A stretch of DNA of 64,000 nucleotides, taken from Hymenopellis radicata (Eukaryota > Basidiomycota > Agaricomycetes > Agaricales > Physalacriaceae). The notes under the pieces are model-generated. The model saw only the letters and a program-made list of their open reading frames with translations, was not told the origin of the DNA and ran no database searches. The translations under genes were made by a program, and so were the position numbers. The stretch covers positions 124,001-188,000 of the forward strand of contig JADNRX010000068.1 in NCBI GenBank assembly GCA_015501595.1. The letters run 5' to 3'. This document shows positions 46,082-57,626 of the stretch, one piece after another. Position 1 is the first letter of the stretch. Each line of letters starts with the position of its first letter.

Positions 46082-46190
46082 TTGCGCTATAAACCGTGAA
46101 CCCTCCTACCTCCGAGTCGTCCCTTCAAATGATGATTGCGGTGTATGCATTTTCTATTCAGTAAGCGTTCACGAATAGGGTTTCTTCCAG
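46082..46190. repeat. ~100-bp duplicate, copy 1 (partner 54160-54259)
   Basis: Both copies share TTCCCTTCAAATGATGATTG-like sequence, GGTGTATGCATTTT, TATTCAGTAAGCG and CACGAATAGGGTTTCTTCCA, with about ten mismatches and one small deletion. The partner abuts the stop codon of the RRM-like gene. This one lies in unassigned DNA, so part of that gene's 3' flank was probably copied here. Confidence 0.8.
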
Positions 46191-47086
46191 CCGTCGCCTG
46201 CTATCCTTAGACAGCTTAATCGCGTCGTTTACATGAACCCAGTCAGTACCATGAACAGGATGTGGAAATTATACCAGACAAATACCAAGAATCGACTGGT
46301 GGCTGGCGAAGACGTGTAACATGTCTAGTGAGCCCATTCATTCCATTCGTTGCCGGTGGTCTTACTTTTACAGTTGGTCCACTTGCGGGCATTCCCCTCT
46401 ACCCGAACTGCAGGCCCTCGTATCCATGTTTAACGTTTAGGCCTAAGACCATCGTACCGAATACTTTGGACCCAGCTCTGGATAATCTGGATTGGGCTGC
46501 ATTCATCAGGTGTTCTCGCCTTATCTTAGCGGGACGGCGTACCGTCTACGCAATCTTCGGATTTACGAGCACTTCATGACGAGGATGGGATCGATGTGTC
46601 GTTGAAGAACCTCGTTGTCTGCTGAAGAAGTCGCTCACAAGTGGGCCAGAAGTGGCAGACGGTCGGGGTAAACAACGCAAGCTAGAGGCTTTGAAGGAAT
46701 GGCTGGGCATAATCGATCCGTTACCTGCCAGGCCGACTACAGTCGCTCGTGATGACGACGACGATCGAGGACGGTTATGGCTCGAGCTCTGATACAGATG
46801 AAGAGGGCGAACGGACGATGCATAAGCTTTTCGTGCCACAGGTCGTCGAGTCGCAGCCGTCTTCGTCTCCTACCCGGGAACCACAGCTTCCTTACCCTGT
46901 CTCTTCTCCCGCTCACCAATCTCACACTGCCTAATTGGGGGAAGCGTAAAGAACCCTGCATACCGCGCTCTCGACACAACACTCTCAAGAGGACGCCATC
47001 TCCACCTCGGAACTACCCCAACGCCAAGAAGAGGCGACCATGAAGAGGACACGACCACCTTACGATGGAACCCCCTCCAGACACAG
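46191..47086 (+). other. Unassigned coding-like stretch upstream of ATG12
   Basis: Several frames carry protein-like text in pieces, e.g. KSLTSGPEVADGRGKQRKL, EALKEWLGIIDPLPAR (about 46630-46740), then DEEGERTMHKLFVPQVVES ending at a stop near 46934. Pieces do not join into one frame with obvious splice sites. Possibly a decayed or unusual gene; I do not recognise it. Confidence 0.3.
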
Positions 47087-47723
47087 ATGATGAACGGGCA
47101 ACACCCGAGAGAGACCTCGCTGAATCAACCTACCACCGTCATGGCTCTCATTCCTGTCATGTCGAGCGACGCACCAGCGAGCCCGGAAGGACCGTCGCAA
47201 ACAACGGCGGAGGCTTTGAGAGCGTTGCAGACGTACAAGAAGCAGGATCCCGAAAAGGGTACGATATCCGTGCAGCAAGTAGCAATGCCGGCTGACCCGA
47301 CCACTAGTCACCGTGCGGTTCAAGGCGGTCGGAAACGCGCCAATAATGCGACAGAATCTCTTCACGATAACGTCGTCACATCGATTTCAGGCGGTGATAC
47401 AGTTTCTGAGGAAAGAGCTGCACTGGAAGGCCGGGGAACCGCTGGTCAGTACAACCATGTTCCACGCGTGAAAGCCCCTCAGCTGAGGAATGTATGTTTA
47501 GCACACCTATATCAACCTAGCGTTCTCGCCAGCACCGGATGACACGGTCGCGAACCTGTTCAAGGTCTGCCGCCCCCATGCACACTGGCGCACTGTCTCT
47601 GATATATCCCCAGTCATTCGCCACGCAGGGTCATTTGATAGTGAATTACAGGCAAGCCTGCCGATCTCCGATGCGGCTTTGTTACTCATATTCCAATACA
47701 GTACCCAGGCAGCTTGGGGCTAA
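47087..47723 (+). CDS. ATG12: Autophagy ubiquitin-like protein Atg12
   Basis: Ubiquitin-like modifier conjugated to Atg5; the conjugate drives Atg8 lipidation. Exons 47087-47258, 47308-47444, 47502-47564, 47614-47651 and 47702-47723 give 143 residues. Conserved run: VTVRFKAVGNAPIMRQN, FTITSSHRFQAVIQFLRKEL, YINLAFSPAPDDTVANLFK, SFATQGHLIVNY, STQAAWG with the C-terminal Gly used for conjugation. The last intron (47652-47701) begins GC, not GT. It is a GC-AG intron, as the codons either side join correctly only with that splice. The N-terminus is Ser/Pro-rich; starts at 47141 or 47159 are also possible. Confidence 0.94.
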
Positions 47724-47998
47724 CTGCCATTTAGCGTGTTTGCATCTCTTGTGTATATCTTACAGCTTGACATAATGCGGACCCTCTTGTAGCCTCAGCA
47801 TGCTAATTTATTCTCTCACTCGGGAAGCAACGTTTGCGCCGGCTGAGAACCTTCCTTGTGTGTCAAAAGTATGAAAACGAACACGGCACAGAGTGAAGGT
47901 GCAGAAGAGTTCATTCATGTCCAGTAACAATCTCATGCAAGTGTGTATGACTATGTCAAGTACTTATTCTACTTCTACAAGTTGCGGCTTCAGTATAT

Positions 47999-49687
47999 CT
48001 AAGCTGACCATATTTGTAGCCCAGCTCTTCTCAAGCCTTTCATCCTCTCCAACGTCGGTGGCTGGAGCTCGACACCACCACGTATCCCGACGACGGCACT
48101 CTTCAGACTGATAGTATAAAGGTATTCGATAACATCTAAAACATCGGTCTGCCGGCCGAGTAGGGATGAGTCTTCTGCAAGCACGATCTCCAAACGTTCG
48201 AGTCGATGTCCTCGTAGGACGTTAAGAACATGGGACGTAATTACTCCTTCCTCCATGATTGTCCTCTCGGCGTCGTCAAGCTTGGACGTGCCCGGCGGCA
48301 GCAGAAAGCAAGGCTCTATGATTACTACGCTCCTCAGATTCTCCAAAGCACGGATGAGGGGAATAAGAGTGCCGTTGTGAATGAGGCTGTTGCGTATGAT
48401 GAGGTTTCGGAGGGAAGGACAAGGAGGAACCACAAAGGTAGCCGCAGCAGGTGTGGTCGTGTTGCTAGAAAGCTCCAGAGAGGTGAGAGATCCCATACTA
48501 CCCAACACATTCATTTCCTGGAGAAATTTAGAAACCCCTCCATACACGAAGCGCACTTCTTCCAAACATGCCAATATTTCGGGGTTTATGTCTGCCAATC
48601 CCTGCCTGCAATACCCCTCGAGAGTCAAACGTCTCAGGCTTCGCGCAGAGCACAAGTTCACCAGAACCACATAATCGTCATATGAGATCCAGAGCTCCTC
48701 TAGCTGCTCCCACGGGCAGAGCTTGGGAAATTCATGGGTACGATAGTGATAGTCCGAGTCGGAAGCCATCAAACGCAATGTCCTGAGCTGCGGCGCGCAC
48801 GCGAAAGGTGAGCCTTCTGATAGATCCATTTCGCACGGGTGTATTTCCAGGACTTCCAGAGCTGACCAGTCACACTGTAAGGCCTCCTGGCACCCAATGT
48901 TTTCGTCGTCAAAATCCTTCCGGTCCCACGAAAGGCGGCGCCACCTCTCGCAGTCCAGCGTCTCCACCAGCGATTCCATTTCCACTGAACGATGCATGTG
49001 TGACTGCATTTGTGACTCCCTGTATCCATGCGAGGCATCCGAATCGAAGTCGAAACAGATCTCGTTTGAGTATACGAGGACATCCAAGCTATGCGGGAAA
49101 GATTCCTTTTGATAAATCGGTGTGATATCGTCCACATCCGTAGATTAATTGAGGCAATATGCCTGGTGTGTCCACAGCAGGGGATTCTGAAAGATGATCC
49201 CGCGCCATAGATGGCAGACTTTGGCAAGCCTCAAAGGAGTAGTGACGGCACGCGTTTTGTCGTTAAACAGGTCCGTGAACGAGTGTGAAGCGCCGACGTC
49301 GAAACAGAGCGCTTCGCGGAAAATGTGGATCAAGACGTCTACGGGCAGTCGGCGGATGGGGGCAGACAGCGACTCGTATACGTCAATGCAGTTATTGACA
49401 CCCCGTCTATTCGTCAGCAGCATATCGAGCATCTTCCGCACTCGTGCAATTTCGTTGTCGTATGCTTCCGTTTGGGAATACAATTCGTCGAGGCGGGTTT
49501 GAATGTCGTCGAGATCGGAATGTGAAGGAAAGTATGATGCTTGCCGAACATTTGTGGTGACAGAAGCTAGGAGCTTGTGGCATTTCGGAATCTCGCTGGT
49601 GACGATGCTGCTGCAGCGGTCACACAGGACACGGTGCTCTTCTACGGGGGATGAAGGTTCGGGAGACGAATCATGGGACGAGTCCAT
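47999..49687 (-). pseudogene. F-box/LRR protein copy 1, single in-frame stop
   Basis: F-box substrate adaptor paralogue. Single-exon frame of 563 codons. N-terminal Cys-rich start (VLCDRCSSIVTSEIPKC), coiled-coil (LDDIQTRLDELYSQTEAYDNE), F-box IRRLPVDVLIHIFREAL, then HLWRGIIFQNPLLWTHQAYCLN and leucine-rich repeats to the end RRAGLQIWSA. Codon 180 or so, right after AYCLN, is TAA (49144-49146); copy 2 has a sense codon at the aligned place. Everything after stays open, so only one base or codon change disables it. Could be very recent or, less likely, a sequencing error. Confidence 0.85.
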
Positions 49688-50558
49688 CCTGCAATCAAAG
49701 AACGTGAGATGACAGAAACTGGATGAGGATGGATGCATACTTCTGTGGTGAAGGACTCTGATTGAGCTCAAGAAAAAACAATGGCCTCGAGGATGAGAGG
49801 AAAGGCTGAGGAACACGTGCCTATGTGTGTCCAAACGATCATGGTCACTGTTTCCTGAACATGAGTACGTCAACATAAATTAAAAACGACCGAAGCGCAA
49901 GTGAAGCTGCGATGTCGCTACGTTTCGCATGTCCTCAAGATACAACAAGACTACCGCGCCCGCACACTGCTCCTTGGAAGGCTTCCAAGAGGCCATGTTT
50001 TTTTTTTTTTAAAAAGTAGCACCTCGACAAACTCGCAACCGTACCTCATGCTATCCACGCCATGTGAGAGGGATCGTTGCATTGTGCAAACTACCATTGT
50101 CAGTGGCCCTTCCGAAGGGGGAGGGGAGCATGACCATATACATATGCCGTAGTACAACTAAAGAAGACGATCAGACTCGGACCGCTGAATGCGAGAGGAT
50201 AAAAATGCAAGAAGATACAACAAGACTTGGACAACACGCGAAGGCGACCGTCCAAACGATACCGTGATCGAGATAGCAAAAGTGAATACGCGCAGGGGCA
50301 CTAGACCGTGAACGCAGCTCAACGTACCCATTAATCAACGAGTAAGTCCTTATGTAGAGCTACCATTGCTTGTGACCGTAGAAGACACTCGAGACGGCGA
50401 AGGACGGCGAATGGACTTGACAGAGAGCGACAGAGCCTGTGACAGATAAATACCGCTTCTTCAGAAGCTACTGGCGCCTTCGCGGCAAAGACGGCCGCAT
50501 TGAGCAAAAACATTCTGCACTGCCACTGGCGCACTACATAGCATCAACACAAGTATAT
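49688..50558. other. Intergenic spacer between F-box copies
   Basis: About 870 bp. The part next to the start of copy 1 resembles the sequence before copy 2 (GATTGCAG just upstream of each ATG, GCCACGTGT/GAACACGTG). No gene, no transposon ends seen. A 12-bp T run lies near 49999. Confidence 0.4.
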
Positions 50559-52268
50559 TTAAGCTGACCATATTTGTAGCCCAGCTCTTCGCAACTCTTT
50601 CATCCTCTCCAACGTCGGTGGCTGGAGCTCGACACCACCACGTATTCCGATGACGGCACTCTTCAGACTGATAGTGCAAAGGTATTCGATAGTATCTAGA
50701 ACATCGGTCTGCCGCCCGAGTAGGGATGAGTCTCCCGCGAGCACGATCTCCAAATGTTCCAGTCGATGTCCTCGTAGGACTTTAAGAACATCGGATGTGA
50801 TTACGCCTTCCTCCATGATCGTCTGCTCTGAGCCAATCACGGCCGCAAGTTTGGACGTGCCCGGCGGCTGCAGAAAGCAAGGTTCTATAATTACTAGACT
50901 CCTCAGATTCTCCAGAGCACGGATGAGGGGAATAAGAGTGTCGTTGTAAATGAGAACGTCGCGTATGATGAGGTTTCGGAGGGAAGGACAAGGAGGAACC
51001 ACAATGGTAGCCGCAGGTTTCCAAACTGAAATTGCGTCTTTGCTGTCAGAAAGCTCCAGAGAGGTGAGGCATCCCATACTACCGAACATGCTTATTTCAT
51101 AAAGAAATCTATAAGCCCAATCATCCACGAAGCGCACTTCTTCCAAACGTGCCAATATTTCGGGGCTTATGTCTCTTAACTTTCTCTGCCCGAAATGCCT
51201 CTGGAGAGTTAAACGTCTCAGACTCCGCGCAGAGCAGAAATTCACCAGAGAAGGAGCCGCAGCGACGATCCAAAGATCCTCTATCTGCTCCCATGGGCAG
51301 AAGTTGTCAAGTTCGTTGGCATCATAGCGATAGCAGGAAGTCGTCAAACGCAATGTCCGGAGCCGCGGCGCACACGCGAATGGCGAGCCTCCTGATAGAT
51401 CTATTTCGCACGGGTGTATTTCCAGGACTTCCAGAGCTGACCAGTCACACTGTAAGGTCTCGATTTCATCGTCGAAACCCTCCCGGTCCCACGAAAGGCG
51501 GCGCCACCTGTCGCAGTGGAGCGTCTCCACCAACGATTGCATCTCCTCTGTACGACGCATTCGTAAACGATCAATCTCCTCTGGGTCATATTCATCCGAG
51601 GAGCTATTCATTGAATCGTAGTCCGAATAAAGGTTGCGTGAGTACACGAGGACGTCCAAGCTATGCGGGAAAGATTCCTTTTGATAAATCGGTGCGATAT
51701 CGACCACATCCGTAGCATCACGCAGGCAATACGCCTGGTGTGTCCACAGCAGGGGATTCTGAAAGATGATCCCGCGCCATAGATGGCAGACTTTGGCAAG
51801 CCTCAAAGGTGTAGTGACGGCACGCATTTTCCTATTAAACAAGTCCGCGAACGAGTGCGAGAGCGCTTCGCGGAAAATATGGATCAAGACGTCTGCGGGC
51901 AGTCGACGAATGGGGGCAGCAAGTGATTCATATAGGTCAATGCTTCTGTGGACATCCTGCCTATTCGCCACCAACATATCCAGCATCTTCCGCACTCGGA
52001 CGATTTCATTGTCGTATGCTTCCCGTTGGAAATACAATTCGTCGAGGCGGGTTTGAATGTCGTCGAGATCGGATTGTGAAGGAAAGTATGACGCTTGCCA
52101 AAGAGCTGCGCTGACAGAAGCTTGGAGATCATTGTATTTCGGAATCTCGCTGGCGACGATGCAGCTGCAGCGGTCGCACAGGACGCGGCGCGCTTCTACG
52201 AGGGACGAAGGTTCGGGAGACGAATCGCGGGACTGCACGCCGCCATCGGGAGTGGATTCAGATTCCAT
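50559..52268 (-). CDS. F-box/LRR protein copy 2 (intact)
   Basis: Uninterrupted single-exon frame of 569 residues. Cys-rich N-terminus VLCDRCSCIVASEIPKY, coiled-coil QTRLDELYFQREAYDNEIVR, F-box IRRLPADVLIHIFREAL, conserved VCHLWRGIIFQNPLLWTH, then leucine-rich stretches (LRTLRLTTS, SLRRLTLQRH, SLRNLIIRDVL, LRSLVIIEPCFLQPPG). In the cell it would bind Skp1 in an SCF ubiquitin ligase, with the LRRs choosing the target; this is family knowledge. Same orientation as copy 1, so a tandem duplicate. Confidence 0.9.
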   Translation of the reverse strand: MESESTPDGGVQSRDSSPEPSSLVEARRVLCDRCSCIVASEIPKYNDLQASVSAALWQASYFPSQSDLDDIQTRLDELYFQREAYDNEIVRVRKMLDMLVANRQDVHRSIDLYESLAAPIRRLPADVLIHIFREALSHSFADLFNRKMRAVTTPLRLAKVCHLWRGIIFQNPLLWTHQAYCLRDATDVVDIAPIYQKESFPHSLDVLVYSRNLYSDYDSMNSSSDEYDPEEIDRLRMRRTEEMQSLVETLHCDRWRRLSWDREGFDDEIETLQCDWSALEVLEIHPCEIDLSGGSPFACAPRLRTLRLTTSCYRYDANELDNFCPWEQIEDLWIVAAAPSLVNFCSARSLRRLTLQRHFGQRKLRDISPEILARLEEVRFVDDWAYRFLYEISMFGSMGCLTSLELSDSKDAISVWKPAATIVVPPCPSLRNLIIRDVLIYNDTLIPLIRALENLRSLVIIEPCFLQPPGTSKLAAVIGSEQTIMEEGVITSDVLKVLRGHRLEHLEIVLAGDSSLLGRQTDVLDTIEYLCTISLKSAVIGIRGGVELQPPTLERMKELRRAGLQIWSA

Positions 52269-54159
52269 TCTGCAATCAATCAAATTAACTAACTGAGGCT
52301 GAAGGAGAATGATGCATGCCTTTGTGGTCGTTGTTGTTGTAGTGGTGGTAGCTCAAGGACAAGTCTCAGTGCAAACTGATCAACCAGGAAAGGCAGGGGC
52401 CACGTGTGTCGAAACATTGCACGCGATCAGTGTTTCTTGAACATGAGTTGTGGATGAAGCAAGTGAGCGTAATTGAAGCGGCTACGTCGATACTCTCGCG
52501 AGTCGTCAAGATACAACAAGACCAGACGCGGAATGGAGTGTATCAAAATGATATCAGTATGATTGTTGGATCACGACTAGGTGCTACAGAATCGGAGTGC
52601 GGCCCTCAACCTTGGAGCTTTCTTTTCTGCATTTGGAAATCGCTCAGAGGCTCCGCTCCGTCAACGGAAAGTACAAAATCTGCCACTGCTTTCTACAAAG
52701 CAAGTCAGTATCAATGTGAGCGAGAGCAGAGTCTCATTGTCCGTACCCAAAGACATTACGATGTAGGTGGTACCGAAAGTAAGGAACGGAGTCACGAAGC
52801 ACCTCGTCGCTGATTTCCTCCCGTTGGGAAGGTTCGGAAAGGGCTAGAGCTGCTTTTCGTATCTTGGCGCTGGGATGGCTAAGATGCGACGTTCAGTCTT
52901 TGAAGGTGGTCGGTATCGAAAGAGGATGCACCGAGATGGATCAAAGACAAGGGGTTGAAGGTGGTGGAGTCTACTTCCTCGAAACCTACGACAGTACGAG
53001 AATGCAGACCATCCTGTAAGATAATGGGCATCTTGCTGGTGAAGACGATGGTGTCGGCCGTCAAGGCGGCGGCTGCCGTCGACGGACGAGGTTGTGAAGG
53101 CGGTGAAAAGTGATTGACGACCTATTTCATCAATGCCTCGTTGCCTATAGAGACGGTCGGTAAGTGATTATACTAGTAGTAATCTGCACGAAGGACTCTT
53201 ACCGCCGAAAGATCGTTTATAATCAAAGTCCACTAGTTCACATCTACGAAAATCAACAACTGAAGAGTGGAGGAGGAAGAAGCTTACGGAATTCCTCGGA
53301 AGAGAACGCAGTGTAAAGATCTGTGCAGACTCTCGTAGTCAGTTCTCAATAATGGTTGGCGTGTCATACCAGAAACTCAAATCCATTTATTAGTACCCAC
53401 TAAGGATTTAAGTTGTGCGGCACCTTGAGGATCGTAACCTGAAATTATGAGCAAGAGTTAGGAGCGGTCGGCGATAAACCCACCATCAGCCCAAGCGCTT
53501 TCAATCCAAAGCTGAAGATGGCGTACACTAGGAGATATAGGCGCGTCGAGGAGGGCAAAGTACATGGGCTGTTCCTGCTGTTCCACTAAACCAGAAACAT
53601 GACACATGCAATCGCGCTTTGAGAAACCGGTGGTCGGAAGTCTTAAACAAAACCCGCAGCCCCAACTACGATCCCAAGGCTGTCCACAGATATATATCGC
53701 ACGGTCCCAGCATAAGCAGGCTCTACGTGTCTTTCCACGAGATCGGGAGGCGGTCAGAGCCTTCTTGAGCAGCAGCATCATACCTGCGAAGATGAGTGGA
53801 CATTTTCGAGTACACAGCCTGGACGAACCCGGGGTATAGTTGTCCGGTGGCGGGGGTTCAAAGTGGGATACCAGAAGACGTCCTTTTCAGCTTCAGAAGT
53901 GCCCTTAGCGCCATGGTGTCGTTTACGCGAAGGTCCTCCGTTCGACGATGAGCTTGACGGTGGTCCCCGCTGTTATCATGCGTCGGTTCGTTTCATTGGA
54001 GTGGGCCGGGCCATACCCGTCATGCTTGCAAAAAGTACACTTTCTCGCCACGTTCAAGAAGCTACGTTGTAGAAGGCTGTCAACTTGCTGTTATCACGAT
54101 GAATGGACTTTTCACTTCATTGCAGCTCGACTTCAACAATTGCTACACCACCCCACTGA
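52269..54159. other. 1.9 kb without a recognised gene
   Basis: Minus-strand frames at 52879-53064 and 53458-53781 have some protein-like composition (e.g. FALLDAPISPSVRHLQLWIE) but no known domain, and neighbours in other frames do not join. Possibly decayed gene parts. No transposon termini detected. Confidence 0.35.
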
Positions 54160-54259
54160 TTGCGTTATAAACCACGAACCTCCCTACTTCCCTTCAAATG
54201 ATGATTGTGGTGTATGCATTTTGTATTCAGTAAGCGTCCACGAATAGGGTTTCTTCCAG
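54160..54259. repeat. ~100-bp duplicate, copy 2 (partner 46082-46190)
   Basis: See the partner for shared blocks. It ends directly at the stop codon of the minus-strand gene beginning at 55606, so it is that gene's 3' flank. Confidence 0.8.
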
Positions 54260-55606
54260 TCATAGAAGAAGAATGGCATCCCAGTCTCGATCGTTGGGTA
54301 CCATTGACGTCGACGTTTTGGGCGCCCCATATATCGTCGCCTTGATAGGTACAGGTTTTGTCTTCTGTATACTATCCTTCACAGCAAACGATATCAATAC
54401 GCCTGTATAATTCGGCGGAAGTGAATGGTCCCCTTGCGCCATGCGATGCACGGCCTTGCATGCGTTGTGTATGGAGTGGAATTTGAGCAGGACGCGGTTC
54501 CTACATCATCAGTAGAACGTCTCATTTTATGGAAGGACTTACGACTCGTCGATTTTGGGATCAAATGAGCCAAAATTATCGAAATGGTGACGAAGTGAGG
54601 CGAGTGTTGGGGGAGAGTCTAGGTGTAGGTGAACTGTACGCCCAGCGCCTGAGTTCATAGCGAGCGACATGGCGTAGTCTGTGGATTGCAGCGGCGTTAG
54701 GTGGTGCGTTAGCCCATGTACATGTACGGGGAAGCGACGATAAAAGTGCGCGGCTTGGTAGGAATATCGGAAGTCGATGGTCTGATCCAATTAGAGTCAG
54801 TTACACGGGAGAAAAGAGACACACCATCGTATTCTTCGCGTGTCCCATATACGTGATACACTCGCCGGTATTAGACTTGCTAGCAGAGATAGCTTCCACC
54901 TGTTCTGCGAGAGCCGCGGCATGTTCAGTCGGTACTTCAGTGATCAAGACGCGTCGGAGCTGGGCCATTTCCTTGGCGAAGAAGCTCATGAATTCACAGG
55001 CCGCCCATTTGGATCCGGGATGGCTTTTCTCAGCGTGGAATAATGGAACTACCAACAACGCCGTCAACGAAGAAAGGAAGAGAAGAGAGGGCACGCACAG
55101 CATCCTTTTCATCGAGAAACGCGATATTCACACCGACCTTCCCGCTCTTGGTCAGAAAAGTACGACAAAACTCGCGCGGCCCAGCAGACGCCAGTTCTTG
55201 TTCAATGTCATGCACCGACAATTGGGTCCCTCCGTGAAAGTGGACTTGCAACGACCGATGCGCGTGAAGGCCGCCCAACCGCGCTACAGCGTCCGCGCCA
55301 ATAAGGTCCCCATTGCCGCTTTTATCCAACTCAACCCGATACTCGTTGCCCGCTACTTTGATTGCGGCGGTTTTGGCGCACGCCGCCGCCTGCGTCCAGA
55401 GTAAAATCTCAGGCCAACTTGGTTCTCCGCGGTATGACCTGCTGGATGGGCGTGCATCTTGCCGCTGTGACCACTTCTGAGAGGTTATAACCTGTAGGTA
55501 GGCCGTGAATACGGACGAGACGGAGAGTAGATTTATCGACATCGGCCGCGGTAGAGAAGCGACGAGCTCTCTGTAGGATGCACCATCGCCGACTGACGGT
55601 TAGCAT
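54260..55606 (-). CDS. Mitochondrial RRM-like protein (one apparent frame slip)
   Basis: Unnamed protein with RNA-recognition-like segments. The start (MLTVSRRWCILQRARRFSTA) is an Arg-rich mitochondrial presequence. RRM-like pieces: LRLVRIHGLPTGYN, GVNIAFLDEKDAVRALSS, RVLLKFHSIHNACKAVHRM. Introns of ~45 bp lie near 55060, 54820 and 54510, and the last exon ends WDAILLL. Between TPIQQV and GEPSWPEILLW the frame moves by one base near 55435, as if one C too many in CCGCGG. The remainder joins without stops. It may be a real gene with a base error. Function unknown; mitochondrial RNA binding is inferred from presequence plus RRM-like motifs. Confidence 0.65.
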
Positions 55607-55693
55607 GACATTGAAAGTGGTGAGTTCTGTTGAACCCTGGCATAGGGTTTACATACCGTATTTGCCGTGGTCATGAACTTGATTTCAACGGTC

Positions 55694-56340
55694 ATGAGCA
55701 CACAGCCGATCTCCTTCACTGTACGACGACTGACGCGTGCATCGTCTGGCGCAGCGTCCGACTCGTCTTCCAAAGTTCCGCCGTTACCGCACACGCGTAT
55801 CGATTTAAATGATTCGCTTCTGGCAGTATCCCAAACCGTGACGTCTCGCCAGCCCAGAGCCTGACTCTGATAGCGACGACGAGAAAGGCGAGCTAGTGGA
55901 TGCGTATAATAGGCTGAACGGTGCCAGTGGTGTTCATTCATTGACTCTGCCTGTGCAGCCTTCTCAATCACATCAGAACTCTTCAATCAGTCGGAAACGA
56001 GCAGCCCCACGAGGTCCTCTGGTCATTCCCGCCCTGAAGAACAAGGACTGGCGTGTCCTAGCTCGCAAGCGCCGTACTCCTGGTCAATTGTGCCTCCAAC
56101 CGCGCAAACAGCGCGGATGGCAGTGTCTCGGACTGGGTAGAAGGACAGCATTAATTCAGGACCTGTTCTGCAAGGGATTCAGTTCCATCGGAAAGAGAAA
56201 ACGGTCAGGATGAGCAGCAGGTCGCTGTGGAAGACCATGCGACGATGCCGCTCTCCATCTCGAACGGTACGAAAGGATTGGCGCGCGCCGCCTTACCAAC
56301 GCTTCTTCTCATCCCGTTGGTCCTCCTAGTCCAAGTGGCA
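55694..56340 (+). pseudogene. Spp2/GPKOW-like splicing factor, degenerate N-terminal part
   Basis: Frames in order give MSTQPISFTVRRLTRASSG, DSDSDDEKGELVDAYNRL, GPLVIPALKNKDWRVLARKR and SINSGPVLQGIQ. This is the usual N-terminal pattern of fungal Spp2-type G-patch spliceosome proteins. They lie in different frames: a TGA after SRQPRA (about 55862) and shifts near 55870 and 56130. No G-patch was found downstream. Divergent from the RRM-like gene with only ~90 bp between starts. Confidence 0.6.
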
Positions 56341-57030
56341 TGATTTCAATTCCTCCCCCTCCAACCATTCCGACACCAGGCTCCTCTTCCTCCAACCTTA
56401 ACCCGCATTCCCTTGCGCCCCTCCTGTCAGTTTCGCGAGACGACGGGCAAATCAGTTCGGAGGCAAGAAAAAGCCTGCCGATATATCAGTCTACCGAACC
56501 ACATCAAGCACTTGTTTCACGCAGGATCGAGTGTCGATTTTGCTGGACCTTACAACAGGGTCAGAGAGAAGCAGGTGGCTATGAATGGTGTTATTCCTCC
56601 CGACAGCTACACTTTTCCTCCAGTATCGACCGCGACTGTCTGATGCCTGACAGACTGCACCTGACCATCGGATGTCTTCTCCAGGATCGCATCACATTCA
56701 TAGGGAGTGAGACAACGTGCCCTGTGGGTGCGATTCTGAAAACGGTTCTCCCGCTCCGTTTTCTAGCTGACGACTTTCGATTTCTGCGTCGCGCTTGGAT
56801 CCCCCGCGTCACGAGGGAGGGAGTCGGATGCATAGTTCACCGACGACTTACCAAGAAGGGTCGCACTGCTGACGGGAAAGCTGGGGGCGACCGGCGAGGC
56901 AGCAGTCGAGCCCGAGAATGGTGCCGTCTGAGCGGGAGCGGAGGATCACATCCCCTCCGCCATCGTCTATTCTACGAGAGGATGATTCTAGAGGTATGGC
57001 GATGAGATCGCCGCCCGACCCAGGGCGCAT
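56341..57030 (+). other. Degenerate coding-like region after the Spp2-like relic
   Basis: Ser/Pro-rich text (PPPPTIPTPGSSSSN) and, in another frame, PSSILREDDSRGMAMRSPPD near 56960-57010 suggest the tail of a disordered nuclear protein. Frames switch repeatedly. Could belong to the relic before it or be a second one; not recognised. Confidence 0.35.
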
Positions 57031-57311
57031 GTTTGGATCAGGATGATTGAGTGAGGATTGTCTTTTCTGTGTTACGCAGGGGGATGGACATATGGTCGAT
57101 GTTTCCTTTCTTATCGTTGCTGATGCTTACTCTCCCGATGTCTTTCATACATTCTTGGACTTGTGTGCTAAGTACATTCATTTTGGTTTGGATTGTTTTC
57201 TGTCTACTTTTGTGTCGCTATGCATTTTGTCGTCATTCTCTCTCTATCTTGGGCTTCGGGAGTGTTACTCATCGATCAGTTGACTTCCTTCCTCCACCGT
57301 AAACTTTCACA

Positions 57312-57616
57312 ATGGCTCAAGGGACCGGAAAGGGCAAAGAAAAAGCCATCGGTATGGGATCAAAATGTCAAGAGTGAACAGACACGGCTAACAGCTTTTA
57401 ATAGAGCCAGCAGCTGACTCCCACTCCGACTCGAGCTCGTCGGCTTCCAGTTCACATTCGGATTCATATGATTCAGACTCAGATTCAGATTCGGAACCCA
57501 TAACGCAAGAGTACCTCGACTCCTTTAAGTCCTTACTGGAAAAGGCACGACAAAATGCTACGCCTTTGCCGCCGTTAGATCCCGGCACTTTGCCCTTTTA
57601 CAATGTCGTCCAATGA
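57312..57616 (+). CDS. Small acidic Ser/Asp-rich protein, possible Fcf2-like N-terminal fragment
   Basis: Exons 57312-57351 and 57405-57616 give 83 residues: basic start (MAQGTGKGKEKA), a Ser/Asp run (SDSYDSDSDSDSEP), then EYLDSFKSLLEKARQNA and LPPLDPGTLPFYNVVQ. EYL..LLEKARQN followed by PLPPLDPG recalls the N-terminal half of basidiomycete Fcf2 rRNA-processing proteins, but the conserved C-terminal domain is absent. This is either a truncated copy cut off by the duplicated NACHT flank, which starts just after, or an unrelated small gene. Confidence 0.45.
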
Positions 57617-57626
57617 GCATCTCAAT

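Noticed and set aside
47065..47295. Alternative frame at the ATG12 5' end (MEPPPDTDDERATP)
   Set aside because: Does not join to the Atg12 core; the 47087 frame does.
53458..53781. Cys-rich minus-strand frame, considered as a zinc-finger gene
   Set aside because: Cys spacing fits no finger I know and flanking frames do not join; left as unassigned DNA.
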